From Flavobacterium sp. LC2016-23 (GTDB lineage Bacteria; Bacteroidota; Bacteroidia; Flavobacteriales; Flavobacteriaceae), in the NCBI RefSeq assembly GCF_009674775.1, contig NZ_WKKE01000016.1:102854-166853 (forward strand): a stretch of DNA of 64,000 nt, written 5' to 3'. This document shows positions 54,618-62,974 of this stretch, one piece after another. The stretch's first letter is position 1; each line of letters starts with the position of its first letter. The notes under the pieces were generated by a model. It saw only the letters and a list, made by a program, of their open reading frames with translations. It searched no databases and was not told the DNA's origin. A program made the translations under genes and the position numbers.

Positions 54618-55487
54618 TCAATTTTTTAGTAAAAGTTCACTTTGCTTTCCGTTATTTGAATTTGTTTTAGACAAAGGATAGTTTATCCAAATGCACTCGG
54701 TAACCTGCTTTGATCGAATGTTGTTCCGTTTAGTTGGAAATTTAATTTTTATCCATCCTTTGTCTTCGAAGAGTTCTTTCATTAGTGGATGGTCGTATCC
54801 GGATATCATTGCGTAACCTTTTATCTTATAAAGTATGGCTGCCATTTCACGGTATTTTTCCTCCGAAAATTCAAACATGTAATCATTGGACGAACCACGG
54901 GTTTCTAATAAATAAGGAGGATCCAAATAGAAAAATGTTTTAGCGGAATCCAACTTTAAAATAGCAATCAGTGCATCGGTTTTTATAATTTGAAAATTTA
55001 CCCGGATTACTCTGGCCACCTCTAAAAGTTTTGGTAAAGCATTATTCCATTTTGAAACCGTTTCGCCTACTTGAGCATTTAATTTTGTTTTTGCCATGTG
55101 CCAGGACTTATTTTCCCTTTGGGCTCCAAGCCCATAAAAGGACTGTCGAGCCCGCACATAAAATTTCCTTGCACGTTCAGTTTTATCTCCAGATATCGGC
55201 CAGCTCTGATTGTAATTTTCTTCGGAACATGGAGATAGTTCCAATTTCATTATTAAATTTTCGGTGTCATCTCTCAGAACCTCAAAGAAATTAGTAACAT
55301 CTCCATTGATCTCATTAACCGTTTTAATGCATTTTCCTTGGTAATTAAGGGAAACGGCCATCGAGCCGCCAAATAACTCCGCTAAATGCACAAAATCGTT
55401 AGGAAAATAGGCATACAAATAATCTAACCAGGTGAACTTCCCACCGAAATAATTAAAAGCGATCAATTTGTTTTTGTTTCCGGACAT
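54618..55487 (-). CDS. dam: D12-class DNA adenine N6-methyltransferase
   Basis: A 289-aa methylase with the SAM-binding motif FNYFGGKF near the N-terminus and the catalytic DPPY motif (residues 189-192), the order of alpha-type Dam enzymes. A start 18 codons upstream would overlap the preceding gene, so ATG 55487 is preferred. No restriction partner is encoded nearby, so it is an orphan methylase, likely protecting phage DNA from host restriction. Target sequence unknown. Confidence 0.9.
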   Translation of the reverse strand: MSGNKNKLIAFNYFGGKFTWLDYLYAYFPNDFVHLAELFGGSMAVSLNYQGKCIKTVNEINGDVTNFFEVLRDDTENLIMKLELSPCSEENYNQSWPISGDKTERARKFYVRARQSFYGLGAQRENKSWHMAKTKLNAQVGETVSKWNNALPKLLEVARVIRVNFQIIKTDALIAILKLDSAKTFFYLDPPYLLETRGSSNDYMFEFSEEKYREMAAILYKIKGYAMISGYDHPLMKELFEDKGWIKIKFPTKRNNIRSKQVTECIWINYPLSKTNSNNGKQSELLLKN

Positions 55488-55497
55488 ATAATTTGAA

Positions 55498-55953
55498 TTA
55501 AAATGGTAGTCCGTTATTAATCGCCTTTTTTGTAAAATCATTTTGAACAGGCTTTTCTCCAGTATATAGTGTTACATCTGGCTGAAATGTGTCTGCTTTT
55601 CCATTGTCAAAAATTACTTGCCCTGAAGGAAAAATTTTGGTTATAACATGTGGTTGATCTAAATCGAAATTTGGTCCGTAGGATCCACTGCCAAGACGTG
55701 TAATCATAACTACATCATTTACATTTGCTCCCAGTCTTATTACCTGTTTTGCTAATTTTTGAGAATCATAATCATCAAGATCAATCTGATCAGATAATAA
55801 ATTGAATTCAACTCCTTCAGGTGTTTCAGCTATGTATAAATCAGGACCACTACCAGTGCGATGTATGTCGTAATAGGCACAAAAGCCCTGTAATCTTTGA
55901 TTGTAAAATTCATGTTCTTGATCTGTAATTAAAACTGTATAACTTGTTTTCAT
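55498..55953 (-). CDS. Early phage protein of unknown function
   Basis: A 151-aa protein with an N-terminal alpha/beta region and a C-terminal beta part (VITRLGSGSYGPNFDL). 4-bp overlap with the ASCH-like gene upstream. No family recognised. Confidence 0.5.
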   Translation of the reverse strand: MKTSYTVLITDQEHEFYNQRLQGFCAYYDIHRTGSGPDLYIAETPEGVEFNLLSDQIDLDDYDSQKLAKQVIRLGANVNDVVMITRLGSGSYGPNFDLDQPHVITKIFPSGQVIFDNGKADTFQPDVTLYTGEKPVQNDFTKKAINNGLPF

Positions 55954-56603
55954 ACTATAAAGTCTAAAGGTTTTTCAATTCGCTCATATTCAATTACCCA
56001 GACCCACGGATTAAAAGCCCATGAATCTTCACCGTTTATTGATTGCCATAAAGTCATAAAAGAATAGAGCTCATTGGAGTCATAAACCTTCGTCAAATAA
56101 TTGTAAAAGACAGTTCTGGTCGGGTTTGGTCTAACAATAAAATCAACTCCTTCAGCCCTTGCATCTGAATGGAAAATATCCCGCAGTTGTTCAACTTTTA
56201 CAGATTTCACTTTCAAGAAAAGCCGAGATGCCTTTTTAGGCATATGTATCGACGGTTTCCATATTCCTAATTCGTCACCCATAGCAGTAGATGCAAAATA
56301 TTGGAATTCACCTTCTGGCCATTCTGTGAATCTTTCACGAACCCACAAAATATTGCCAGTTTTATATTTTCCGCGAATTTCAAGACGTGAATTAGTCGTG
56401 ATATTTCTAAAGACGTAATAAATATTTGGATCAATTCCTTTTTTAATATCCCCTTTTATTGAAAATCCACAGTACTGCCAAGATTCAGGAGACACATTTA
56501 TTTTTTCAAGTCCATTAGTTCTTCTTGTTTGCGTTTTTCTACCATCAATATTAGCCAGAACCATTGGCGTAGAAAATAAAATTGGTTTATAAACATTTTC
56601 CAT
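55950..56603 (-). CDS. ASCH-like phage protein
   Basis: A 217-aa protein with the layout of the widespread phage ASCH-type proteins: KPILFSTPMVLANIDGRKTQTRR, then GNILWVRERF, then PSIHMPKKASRLFLKV and SWAFNPWVWVIEYE. ASCH is a PUA-like nucleic-acid-binding fold. Exact phage role unknown; RNA or modified-nucleotide binding is plausible. ATG 56603 is preferred over a TTG three codons upstream. Confidence 0.75.
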   Translation of the reverse strand: MENVYKPILFSTPMVLANIDGRKTQTRRTNGLEKINVSPESWQYCGFSIKGDIKKGIDPNIYYVFRNITTNSRLEIRGKYKTGNILWVRERFTEWPEGEFQYFASTAMGDELGIWKPSIHMPKKASRLFLKVKSVKVEQLRDIFHSDARAEGVDFIVRPNPTRTVFYNYLTKVYDSNELYSFMTLWQSINGEDSWAFNPWVWVIEYERIEKPLDFIV

Positions 56604-56769
56604 AAAAAACAATGATTAAGGTTAATATTAAAAGGCCGCAGCTTAAAAAGCCGATTATAAACCAAAAGATGCGAGAGACAGCTAAATCACTTCTGTAATC
56701 ATTTAGTTCCGTCTGATGTAAGCAGGCTTCTTTTGGAAGCCCGCAAACTGTGCAGTGTCTATTTCTCAT
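56587..56769 (-). CDS. Small Cys-motif membrane protein
   Basis: A 60-aa protein: CxxC plus a further Cys at the N-terminus (HCTVCGLPKEACLHQ) and a C-terminal membrane helix (~32-56). ATG 56769 leaves an 11-bp overlap with the upstream gene. Function unknown. Confidence 0.55.
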   Translation of the reverse strand: MRNRHCTVCGLPKEACLHQTELNDYRSDLAVSRIFWFIIGFLSCGLLILTLIIVFYGKCL

Positions 56770-57133
56770 TTGTAAAAATTTCAGTGTCATAATCATTGTC
56801 ATGGTTAATTATATTTACAAATAGCCCAGGAGAATATTCTTCTTCAGTAACTTTTTTTGATTGCGAAGTGTACTGAGTTAATAAGTTACCGGCTTCCATA
56901 TTATCATGCTTTTGCTTAACGTAACCAAAGCCTTCTAAACCTTCCTTGATACCGCCGCTAGTCATGGCTTTGGCTAAGTGCTTTACGAAATCTTCTTGCC
57001 TGGTATCTTCCTCAGTTTCATAAAAGCTTTCAGACCATTGTTCAATTACATCATCCGTGTAAATTGCATCGTCGATTTCAATTTGATATTCATCTACGCG
57101 AGTAACTTCTACTGTATATTTTTTTATGGCCAT
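56759..57133 (-). CDS. Early phage protein of unknown function
   Basis: A 124-aa acidic protein beginning MAIKKYTVEVTRVDEYQIEI. The longer frame would overlap the previous gene by 53 bp; ATG 57133 leaves a 4-bp gap. No family recognised. Confidence 0.55.
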   Translation of the reverse strand: MAIKKYTVEVTRVDEYQIEIDDAIYTDDVIEQWSESFYETEEDTRQEDFVKHLAKAMTSGGIKEGLEGFGYVKQKHDNMEAGNLLTQYTSQSKKVTEEEYSPGLFVNIINHDNDYDTEIFTNEK

Positions 57134-57137
57134 GATT

Positions 57138-57416
57138 TTAGTTATTTGAAGGTGATTTAACTGGAAATGTATTTGTGAGTCCTGGATCACTCACCAGTAA
57201 AAAAGTTTTTACCGGATAAATATTTTCACGATGTGTATTTCTCAAATCATAGCCAGACGTTTTATACCCGTTACAATCTTGATGAAATATTTGGTGTGTT
57301 ACACCGTATGTACTATGAGCCTTTTCGGTGTTTTTAAGCCATGAATTCCAGTCGTGGAATTCACCTAAAAAGATAGCTTTAATTGTAATTTCAATGATTT
57401 CGTTTTGATTTTCCAT
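57138..57416 (-). CDS. Small early phage protein
   Basis: A 92-aa protein with several His and Trp (FHDWNSWLKNTEKAHSTYG, HQIFHQDCNGY). No family recognised. Confidence 0.5.
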   Translation of the reverse strand: MENQNEIIEITIKAIFLGEFHDWNSWLKNTEKAHSTYGVTHQIFHQDCNGYKTSGYDLRNTHRENIYPVKTFLLVSDPGLTNTFPVKSPSNN

Positions 57417-57446
57417 TAGTTCAAAATTTTATAGGTTAAAAAATTA

Positions 57447-57881
57447 TTATTCAGATTCCGAATCAGCTATTTTGGTTTTCGTTAAACTATCTTTTTCGTA
57501 GTCTCCAGGCTGTATCCTGTAGTTTTTTTGATGCCTCTCTTTTTTAAAGTGAATGGAAGATCTTTTCTTATGGTCGAGCAAAACAATAATTGGTTTTAAT
57601 TCATTCTGCAGCTGAATTATTTTGCCGGAAGATTCCAGTTCTTTAGAAGTGTTCAAAACTTCAGTTCCGTTTTCGATAATTGTGAACCTTGGGCTTTTTA
57701 CTGATTCAGGTTTTTCAATGTGATTTTTCATTTTAATTTCTATTTTAGGATTATTTAATATTTCGTTCTGATAGTCTTTTTGAGACATTTTTAATTGTAA
57801 TTGCTTATATCTTTCAGCGTTTTCGCTTACAGAGACACGGTCGGGCCAATGTACTTCTGATATCATTTTTTTTGGTTCCAT
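57447..57881 (-). CDS. Early phage protein of unknown function
   Basis: A 144-aa basic, polar protein that looks largely disordered. The ATG at 57881 gives a 68-bp overlap with the upstream gene; an ATG at 57788 would remove it. No family recognised. Confidence 0.45.
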   Translation of the reverse strand: MEPKKMISEVHWPDRVSVSENAERYKQLQLKMSQKDYQNEILNNPKIEIKMKNHIEKPESVKSPRFTIIENGTEVLNTSKELESSGKIIQLQNELKPIIVLLDHKKRSSIHFKKERHQKNYRIQPGDYEKDSLTKTKIADSESE

Positions 57882-58149
57882 ATTTCTTAACTTTTATTAT
57901 GGGTTTTCGTTTTTCGACAAATTCTACTTCATCAAATATTCCTGCTAACACCCAAATTTGTTTTGTGGCATATAGTTCCCGAAATGATTCCATATTGGTA
58001 TTTTCATGAAAAAAAAAGGGCTGATTGCAAAAAGATCCATCAAATGACTGTTCAAAATACATGCAGCCGAATTTCTTTTGTCCAAGTTCATCGGCAAAAT
58101 CTTCCCGCCGGGCAACTCTTAAGTTTAAAATGACAGCTTTTGTTTTCAT
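57814..58149 (-). CDS. Early phage protein of unknown function
   Basis: A 111-aa protein. The first ~85 residues look like a real domain (FGCMYFEQSFDGSFCNQPFFF). The last ~22 lie in the overlap and are Arg/Lys/Cys-rich, so either a frameshift has extended it or the downstream gene starts later than listed. Confidence 0.5.
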   Translation of the reverse strand: MKTKAVILNLRVARREDFADELGQKKFGCMYFEQSFDGSFCNQPFFFHENTNMESFRELYATKQIWVLAGIFDEVEFVEKRKPIIKVKKYGTKKNDIRSTLARPCLCKRKR

Positions 58150-58158
58150 TACTTCAAT

Positions 58159-61100
58159 TTATTTAGCTTGTAACCAGTCAGGATCATCGTCTGAACTTCC
58201 ATTATTTACCAACACGTCACCATTAGTCTTTTTGGGTGCGGTTCTTAATAAATTTAAAATTCCGCCTTCGTGCATCATAGTGTAATTGAAGACATAAGCC
58301 GAGGTAGACGTATCGTCAAAATGGTATCTTCCGACAGATCCGATAAAGTATTTTTTTGATTTAAAATAATTCCGCAAAGTGTTTTCGCCGATTACATCAG
58401 CACCTTCACGCGTAGAAACTTCCTTATGATATAATTGGTGAACGGCATTTAATCGTAACAATAAAACCTGGTTTCTCTTTTCATTTTTCCACTCGTAGTC
58501 CGGTTCCCCCTTTTTTGTCTGAAGCTTCAAAGTCATAGGGGTATCTATAATAAAATGTGTTCTTTCCTTAATCAAAGGAAACGGTGATCTGTCTCTTAAA
58601 TACTCCATTGTCCTCCAGAATTCCGCTAATCCTTCACTTTCTACTATTAGATCAGAACTGTCAATAATTGCTTCTTTAAACTGATCCTGTATTTCTTTGT
58701 AAGTAAATGGAAATTGAAACTTGTCAATTAATATTTTTATTGGAGTAAGCAGTACCGTATAATTCTGAAGCATACGCTCCTGATAATCATTATCCTTCAA
58801 TTGCCTTTTAAGATCCTTAATTATTTCACCATACACCCGCCTGTAGTTATCCTCTATTTCCGGACGATATTTTATGATTTCCAAAATAAAACTTGTCAAA
58901 CCTTCTTCTTCCCACGACTGGATTAAATTAAAATCGGCAACTTCTTCATTGGTAAAATTTTCCTGTGGTTTGATTACATTCTCAATTACGCTTCGTGATG
59001 TAATTGAATTATCGTCCCAACTTGACAAATACTGTGAAAGGATCACCAAAAAGCAATTCACCTTCGTCATTTTCGTTTTGTTGTCACCGGTGTTTTGTCC
59101 AATCTCACGGCCTCTATTATCGTAGGATCCTTTGATTGATTGTTTCATTTTTAAATCAATTAAATCATTGAATTCTTCCAGAATAGTCATGGTATTAGTT
59201 GTTCTACTTATTCTTCGGGAAAATCCTGAAATAGTACCGGCATTCAAATCAAAAGCAGGTTGTTTGTAAGCGAAAACTGCTCCGATACTTTCGGCAAATT
59301 TTGACTTTCCAGATCCTTTTTCACCGGTTAAAAATAGAATTGGTGATATCTGATACGTTTTTACAAAAAGATCTCTAAACAATGAAAAGAATATACAGGC
59401 GATACCAGTGTTTGCCTTTTTTCCGTAAACTTTTTTCAGTTGGTTCATCCAGGTATGAAATGCAATCGGTGCCGGCTTAAAAACTAAATACCTGTCATTT
59501 TCATAAGGATCATCACCCTCACGCGAATTTTTGTACATCACTGAAGCGGATGGTGAATAAAAGTGCTTTACGTCTTCTATATAGTCGCTTTGAATCTGTA
59601 CCTCCGCTTCAAGTTGAATAATCCCATAATCATTAGGCGTTTTGGTAATTCCATTGTGGGAAACTAAATTTGAGTAGGCGAAAAAACCTTCGTGTTGCCA
59701 GCCTAACGTTCGTAATTCAAACGCCATTATAAAACTGCTCAGAATATCATTTCTCAGTAATTTGAACTGATTTGGCGTTACTTCCGATGTGAACGTAAAA
59801 TTTCCTTCATCTAACAATTTAGATTCGAATTTTGCCATTTGTACAAAATCGGCCGTATCAAAATCAATTAGCCTTTTTATGCCTGTATCAGATATCACTT
59901 CGCATAATCTTTTATTATCCTGCTTTCCATAAACGTGGAAAAGCGGTGTAATTCGGTAATTTGAACCTTTGTAAAAATTGGTTTTACCACGGAAGTACAC
60001 GTTATTTTCATGCGTGACATATCCTTTGACTAAAAATTGCTTGTAATCTGCTCCTTTAGGTAACCCCAAATATTCGGAAGATTCAACCTGCACCTTTTCG
60101 CTCTGGGCGGCCTTTGCTTCAGCTGCTTTAAAAAAGTTGTCAATTCTTTCTTTTATTACTTTTTCAGGCTGTTTTAAAATTTTAGCGCAATTTTTTTGAT
60201 AGACCGCACGTTTGATATCGTCCTTAATTACTGAAAGCATTAAGGCAACTTCGCCAACTGCGTGTGATAACTCATCCGGATCATTTGCAGCCTTGTTTTT
60301 TATTTTTATAGCTTTCCAGTTTACGGCGTCTTCCGCATTGCCAAAAAGCATTTTTTCAACATGTTTTGTCTTCCTGGCATAACTGTCAGGATCTTCTTTT
60401 TCCGGAAGAATAACAATCGAAACTTTGAAACCTTCGGCAAGAAGTATATTTATATCCTTCAACGCCGCCAGCGTTCCTTTTTGCTCGTTTCCTTTTTCAT
60501 CTAGTCCATCATTATCGCGAAGTATAATAACATGATCTGCAAAACGATGTAATAATTTTGCCTGTTCGGCAGTTAAAGCTGTGCCACCGGTGGCAACGGC
60601 CAGTTCACAACCATTTTGCGAGAGCCCGGTAACATCCGTGTAACCTTCAACTAGAAAAGCCGTCTTCGTTTTAGAGATAAATTCTTTGTTCTCGAATAAA
60701 CCGTAAAGTACCCTGCTTTTATTGTATATTTCGGTTTCCTTTGTATTGATATATTTAGGTCCGTCAGCATCGTTATCTCTACGCCCTCCAAATCCCAAAA
60801 CATTACCGCGAACGTCGCGAATTGGAAACAGCAATTTATCCCTGAAAAAATCATAATTATTCCCTTCTTTCGAAATCGATAAGCCGACATTTATTGCCTG
60901 TTCTAACTTTGCACTTTCAATAAGTGGATTGGTTATAAATTTGAATTCTTTGGGAGCATATCCAATTCTAAATTTTTCTACTGTCAGCGGTTTAATATCA
61001 CGCTCAATAAGCATTTTCTTTGACCAATGCTCAATTGGAAGGTTTTGCAGCTGCATTTCATACTTTAAGCATGCGATTGCATTAACATCAAATAATTCTT

Positions 61101-61425
61101 GCGTGTAACTTCTTTTGCGTTCCGCTTCTTCAGACAATTGTTCTTCCTCTAATACAATCCCGCAGATATCGGCGATAATTTTAACAGCTTCGCCAAATTT
61201 TACATTTTTAAATGTCTGAACAAACTTAATCCCGTCACCACCTTTTCCCGAGGAAAAGCATTTAAACATATTGAGAGATGGAGTGACAAAAAAAGAATCT
61301 TTACTAAAATTAAAAGGTGATTCGCATGTCCATTTTGAACCAGCACGCTTTAGTTCGCAGTAATGTCCAATGATTGTCACTATATCAGCATTTCTAACTT
61401 CGTCTATTGATTTTTCGGTATACAT
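58159..61425 (-). CDS. DNA primase-helicase fusion
   Basis: At 1088 aa, the largest phage protein. Order: DnaG-like zinc region (~23-66), catalytic primase fold with TOPRIM (~250-345; FLVEGYTDVTGL, then VIILRDNDG), a middle segment, and a C-terminal P-loop ATPase with GEKGSGKS (~697-704) and a following acidic Walker B (TILEEFNDL). It should both prime and unwind at the fork. The zinc region is degenerate: the usual PFH and CFGCG motifs read PFN and CFSSG. No DNA polymerase gene is present, so host polymerase is presumably recruited. Confidence 0.87.
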   Translation of the reverse strand: MYTEKSIDEVRNADIVTIIGHYCELKRAGSKWTCESPFNFSKDSFFVTPSLNMFKCFSSGKGGDGIKFVQTFKNVKFGEAVKIIADICGIVLEEEQLSEEAERKRSYTQELFDVNAIACLKYEMQLQNLPIEHWSKKMLIERDIKPLTVEKFRIGYAPKEFKFITNPLIESAKLEQAINVGLSISKEGNNYDFFRDKLLFPIRDVRGNVLGFGGRRDNDADGPKYINTKETEIYNKSRVLYGLFENKEFISKTKTAFLVEGYTDVTGLSQNGCELAVATGGTALTAEQAKLLHRFADHVIILRDNDGLDEKGNEQKGTLAALKDINILLAEGFKVSIVILPEKEDPDSYARKTKHVEKMLFGNAEDAVNWKAIKIKNKAANDPDELSHAVGEVALMLSVIKDDIKRAVYQKNCAKILKQPEKVIKERIDNFFKAAEAKAAQSEKVQVESSEYLGLPKGADYKQFLVKGYVTHENNVYFRGKTNFYKGSNYRITPLFHVYGKQDNKRLCEVISDTGIKRLIDFDTADFVQMAKFESKLLDEGNFTFTSEVTPNQFKLLRNDILSSFIMAFELRTLGWQHEGFFAYSNLVSHNGITKTPNDYGIIQLEAEVQIQSDYIEDVKHFYSPSASVMYKNSREGDDPYENDRYLVFKPAPIAFHTWMNQLKKVYGKKANTGIACIFFSLFRDLFVKTYQISPILFLTGEKGSGKSKFAESIGAVFAYKQPAFDLNAGTISGFSRRISRTTNTMTILEEFNDLIDLKMKQSIKGSYDNRGREIGQNTGDNKTKMTKVNCFLVILSQYLSSWDDNSITSRSVIENVIKPQENFTNEEVADFNLIQSWEEEGLTSFILEIIKYRPEIEDNYRRVYGEIIKDLKRQLKDNDYQERMLQNYTVLLTPIKILIDKFQFPFTYKEIQDQFKEAIIDSSDLIVESEGLAEFWRTMEYLRDRSPFPLIKERTHFIIDTPMTLKLQTKKGEPDYEWKNEKRNQVLLLRLNAVHQLYHKEVSTREGADVIGENTLRNYFKSKKYFIGSVGRYHFDDTSTSAYVFNYTMMHEGGILNLLRTAPKKTNGDVLVNNGSSDDDPDWLQAK

Positions 61426-61477
61426 GAATTATTTGATAAAGAGATTATAATATTGTGAAACTGTCATATTTTCGACT

Positions 61478-61939
61478 TCAATCGAAAAGGCCTGTTTGCA
61501 CTGTAATTGTCTCTGTACCTCTAACGGGTAGTTTGAGGATAAGCACGTTAATACGTTTTTGTAATTCATCCTGCTTGGTAAGATAAAAGGAGCGTAAAGT
61601 TTTTTTATCATCATAGGAGATATGCGTTGCGTTTTCGAGGGCTGCGAGTTGATTGCCATATTCTAATTGGTCTTTTTGTATTTTTTTTATTTCGCCAGAT
61701 GTTTTGCTGGTCTCTAAAAGAAGGTGCAAAGCGGCTAAAGTTGCTATACCTTTTGCAGGAGATCCGTTCAACCTTAAATATTTTTCAAATGCCATTTCTG
61801 CAGACAAATGATACATATTCATTAAAGCTTTAATGAATGTATCGCCTTCTTCAATTTCTTTTTCCCACGTCTTCGGAAATGTATTTTTAATCATTTCTAA
61901 AGCTTCTGGTCCTGTATAAGTAAAAGTTGATAAGCCCAT
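61478..61939 (-). CDS. Early phage protein of unknown function
   Basis: A 153-aa helical protein with a coiled-coil centre (SGEIKKIQKDQLEYGNQLAAL). It is 1 bp from the LuxR-type regulator gene and precedes the primase-helicase. May be a replication accessory. No family recognised. Confidence 0.55.
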   Translation of the reverse strand: MGLSTFTYTGPEALEMIKNTFPKTWEKEIEEGDTFIKALMNMYHLSAEMAFEKYLRLNGSPAKGIATLAALHLLLETSKTSGEIKKIQKDQLEYGNQLAALENATHISYDDKKTLRSFYLTKQDELQKRINVLILKLPVRGTETITVQTGLFD

Positions 61940-61940
61940 A

Positions 61941-62525
61941 TTATTGGATAATTTTTTGGTTAATTGCTTTCGTAATAAGTCCTGATTTTGATTTTACACC
62001 TGCCTTTTCAAAAAGATTTTGTTTGTGCGTGTTTAGTGTACTTTTTGCGATTTTAAGTTCGTCGGCGATCCGTTTATCAGGAAGGTCTGAGGCCATTAAA
62101 TTGACAATTTCAATTTCCCGGACTGTCAAGGCATTACCATCTATATTAATGGATTTTGATTTCCACTTCAGACAGTTGCAATTGTTCGAGCAAATAAAGT
62201 TGTCGGCTTTATTTAGCTGGCCTAATTCATTAAAGTCGGCAATGTGATCTGCCGCGCCATAAATGCAAAAGGCAAATTGTTCAGTGGCTTCTTCGTGGTT
62301 CAAGTCCTTTAAGTCTTCAAGTGCAACATCATCATTTAAAAGCTGTTTAAATATTTGCGCTTTCTTCAAAGGTTCTAATTCCTTAAAGGTGAAAGTCTGG
62401 CCGTTTGAAACGAAGAATGATTTCTTAGTTTCACGATCTCCAAAAATTTCAGTTCTGTTATCACCAAGAAGTAACCCGGCGGGTATTTGGTGAATTTCAT
62501 TTTTAATTGTAGATTTGCTTTCCAT
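61941..62525 (-). CDS. LuxR-type HTH regulator
   Basis: A 194-aa protein. The C-terminal ~62 residues are a LuxR/GerE HTH (LTVREIEIVNLMASDLPDKRIADEL, then STLNTHKQNLFEKAGVKSK). The N-terminal part has a Cys cluster (FICSNNCNCLKW, ~108-119) just before the HTH that could bind metal. Second gene of the leftward early operon, well placed to be the phage activator of later promoters. No receiver or autoinducer domain is seen. Confidence 0.8.
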   Translation of the reverse strand: MESKSTIKNEIHQIPAGLLLGDNRTEIFGDRETKKSFFVSNGQTFTFKELEPLKKAQIFKQLLNDDVALEDLKDLNHEEATEQFAFCIYGAADHIADFNELGQLNKADNFICSNNCNCLKWKSKSINIDGNALTVREIEIVNLMASDLPDKRIADELKIAKSTLNTHKQNLFEKAGVKSKSGLITKAINQKIIQ

Positions 62526-62553
62526 TAGTTCTTAATCTTTATCGGTTAATTAC

Positions 62554-62844
62554 TCATTTAAGACCCGAAGTATCCGCTTCGGGTTTTTTTGTGCTAAAAA
62601 TTTCCTTCTTCTTTTTGATCGATTCTTTTGATTGTTCTACTTTTTCTGCATACAATTCAATAATCGTTTCCTCGATTTCCGGATTTTCATTTCGCCCGTT
62701 AAAAACGTGAGTGATATAGGAGATTCCGTAAGGATTGCCCTTTTGAGTTGTTACACCCTTCTCGTTTAGTTTTTCCTGAACTTCTTTTGAATAGCCTTTT
62801 TTAAAGACCTTTTTCATTTTCTTTCTTTCGGCTGTTTTAATCAT
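62554..62844 (-). CDS. Cro-like small DNA-binding protein
   Basis: A 96-aa basic protein with an HTH-like N-terminal half (KGYSKEVQEKLNEKGVTT, then YGISYITHVFNGRNENPEIEE) and a Lys-rich tail. First gene of the leftward early operon, divergent from the repressor: the Cro position. A start at 62817 is also possible. Confidence 0.7.
   Translation of the reverse strand: MIKTAERKKMKKVFKKGYSKEVQEKLNEKGVTTQKGNPYGISYITHVFNGRNENPEIEETIIELYAEKVEQSKESIKKKKEIFSTKKPEADTSGLK
62572..62590 (+). terminator. Rightward terminator-like hairpin inside the cro-like gene
   Basis: The stem ACCCGAAG/CTTCGGGT (beginning at 62563) with a run of seven T on the plus strand. It lies within the 3' end of a leftward gene, so it would stop only rightward transcripts coming from the lytic region. 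Confidence 0.5.
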
Positions 62845-62914
62845 AGATAAGTGCTATTTGTATTGATATATTTTATTGTAATTTTACTACGAGTTGACTA
62901 CGTTATTACTATTA

Positions 62915-62943
62915 CAAATATATAAACAATAGTTTAACTACAA
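62915..62943 (-). promoter_or_regulatory. Early leftward promoter with operator-like palindrome
   Basis: On the minus strand: -33 TTG (62941-62943), 18 bases, -7 TATATTTG (62915-62922), a textbook host-type promoter. The 11-bp palindrome TAGTTTAACTA (62930-62940) lies between the two boxes. Further ACTACG direct repeats occur at 62886-62902. Repressor or Cro binding here would block the early operon. Confidence 0.65.
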
Positions 62944-62974
62944 TGCAAAAATTAAACTATTTTCTATTTATTTT

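Noticed and set aside
61429..61659. 76-aa leftward open frame overlapping the 153-aa gene
   Set aside because: Most of it is an alternative frame of the better-supported 61478-61939 gene.
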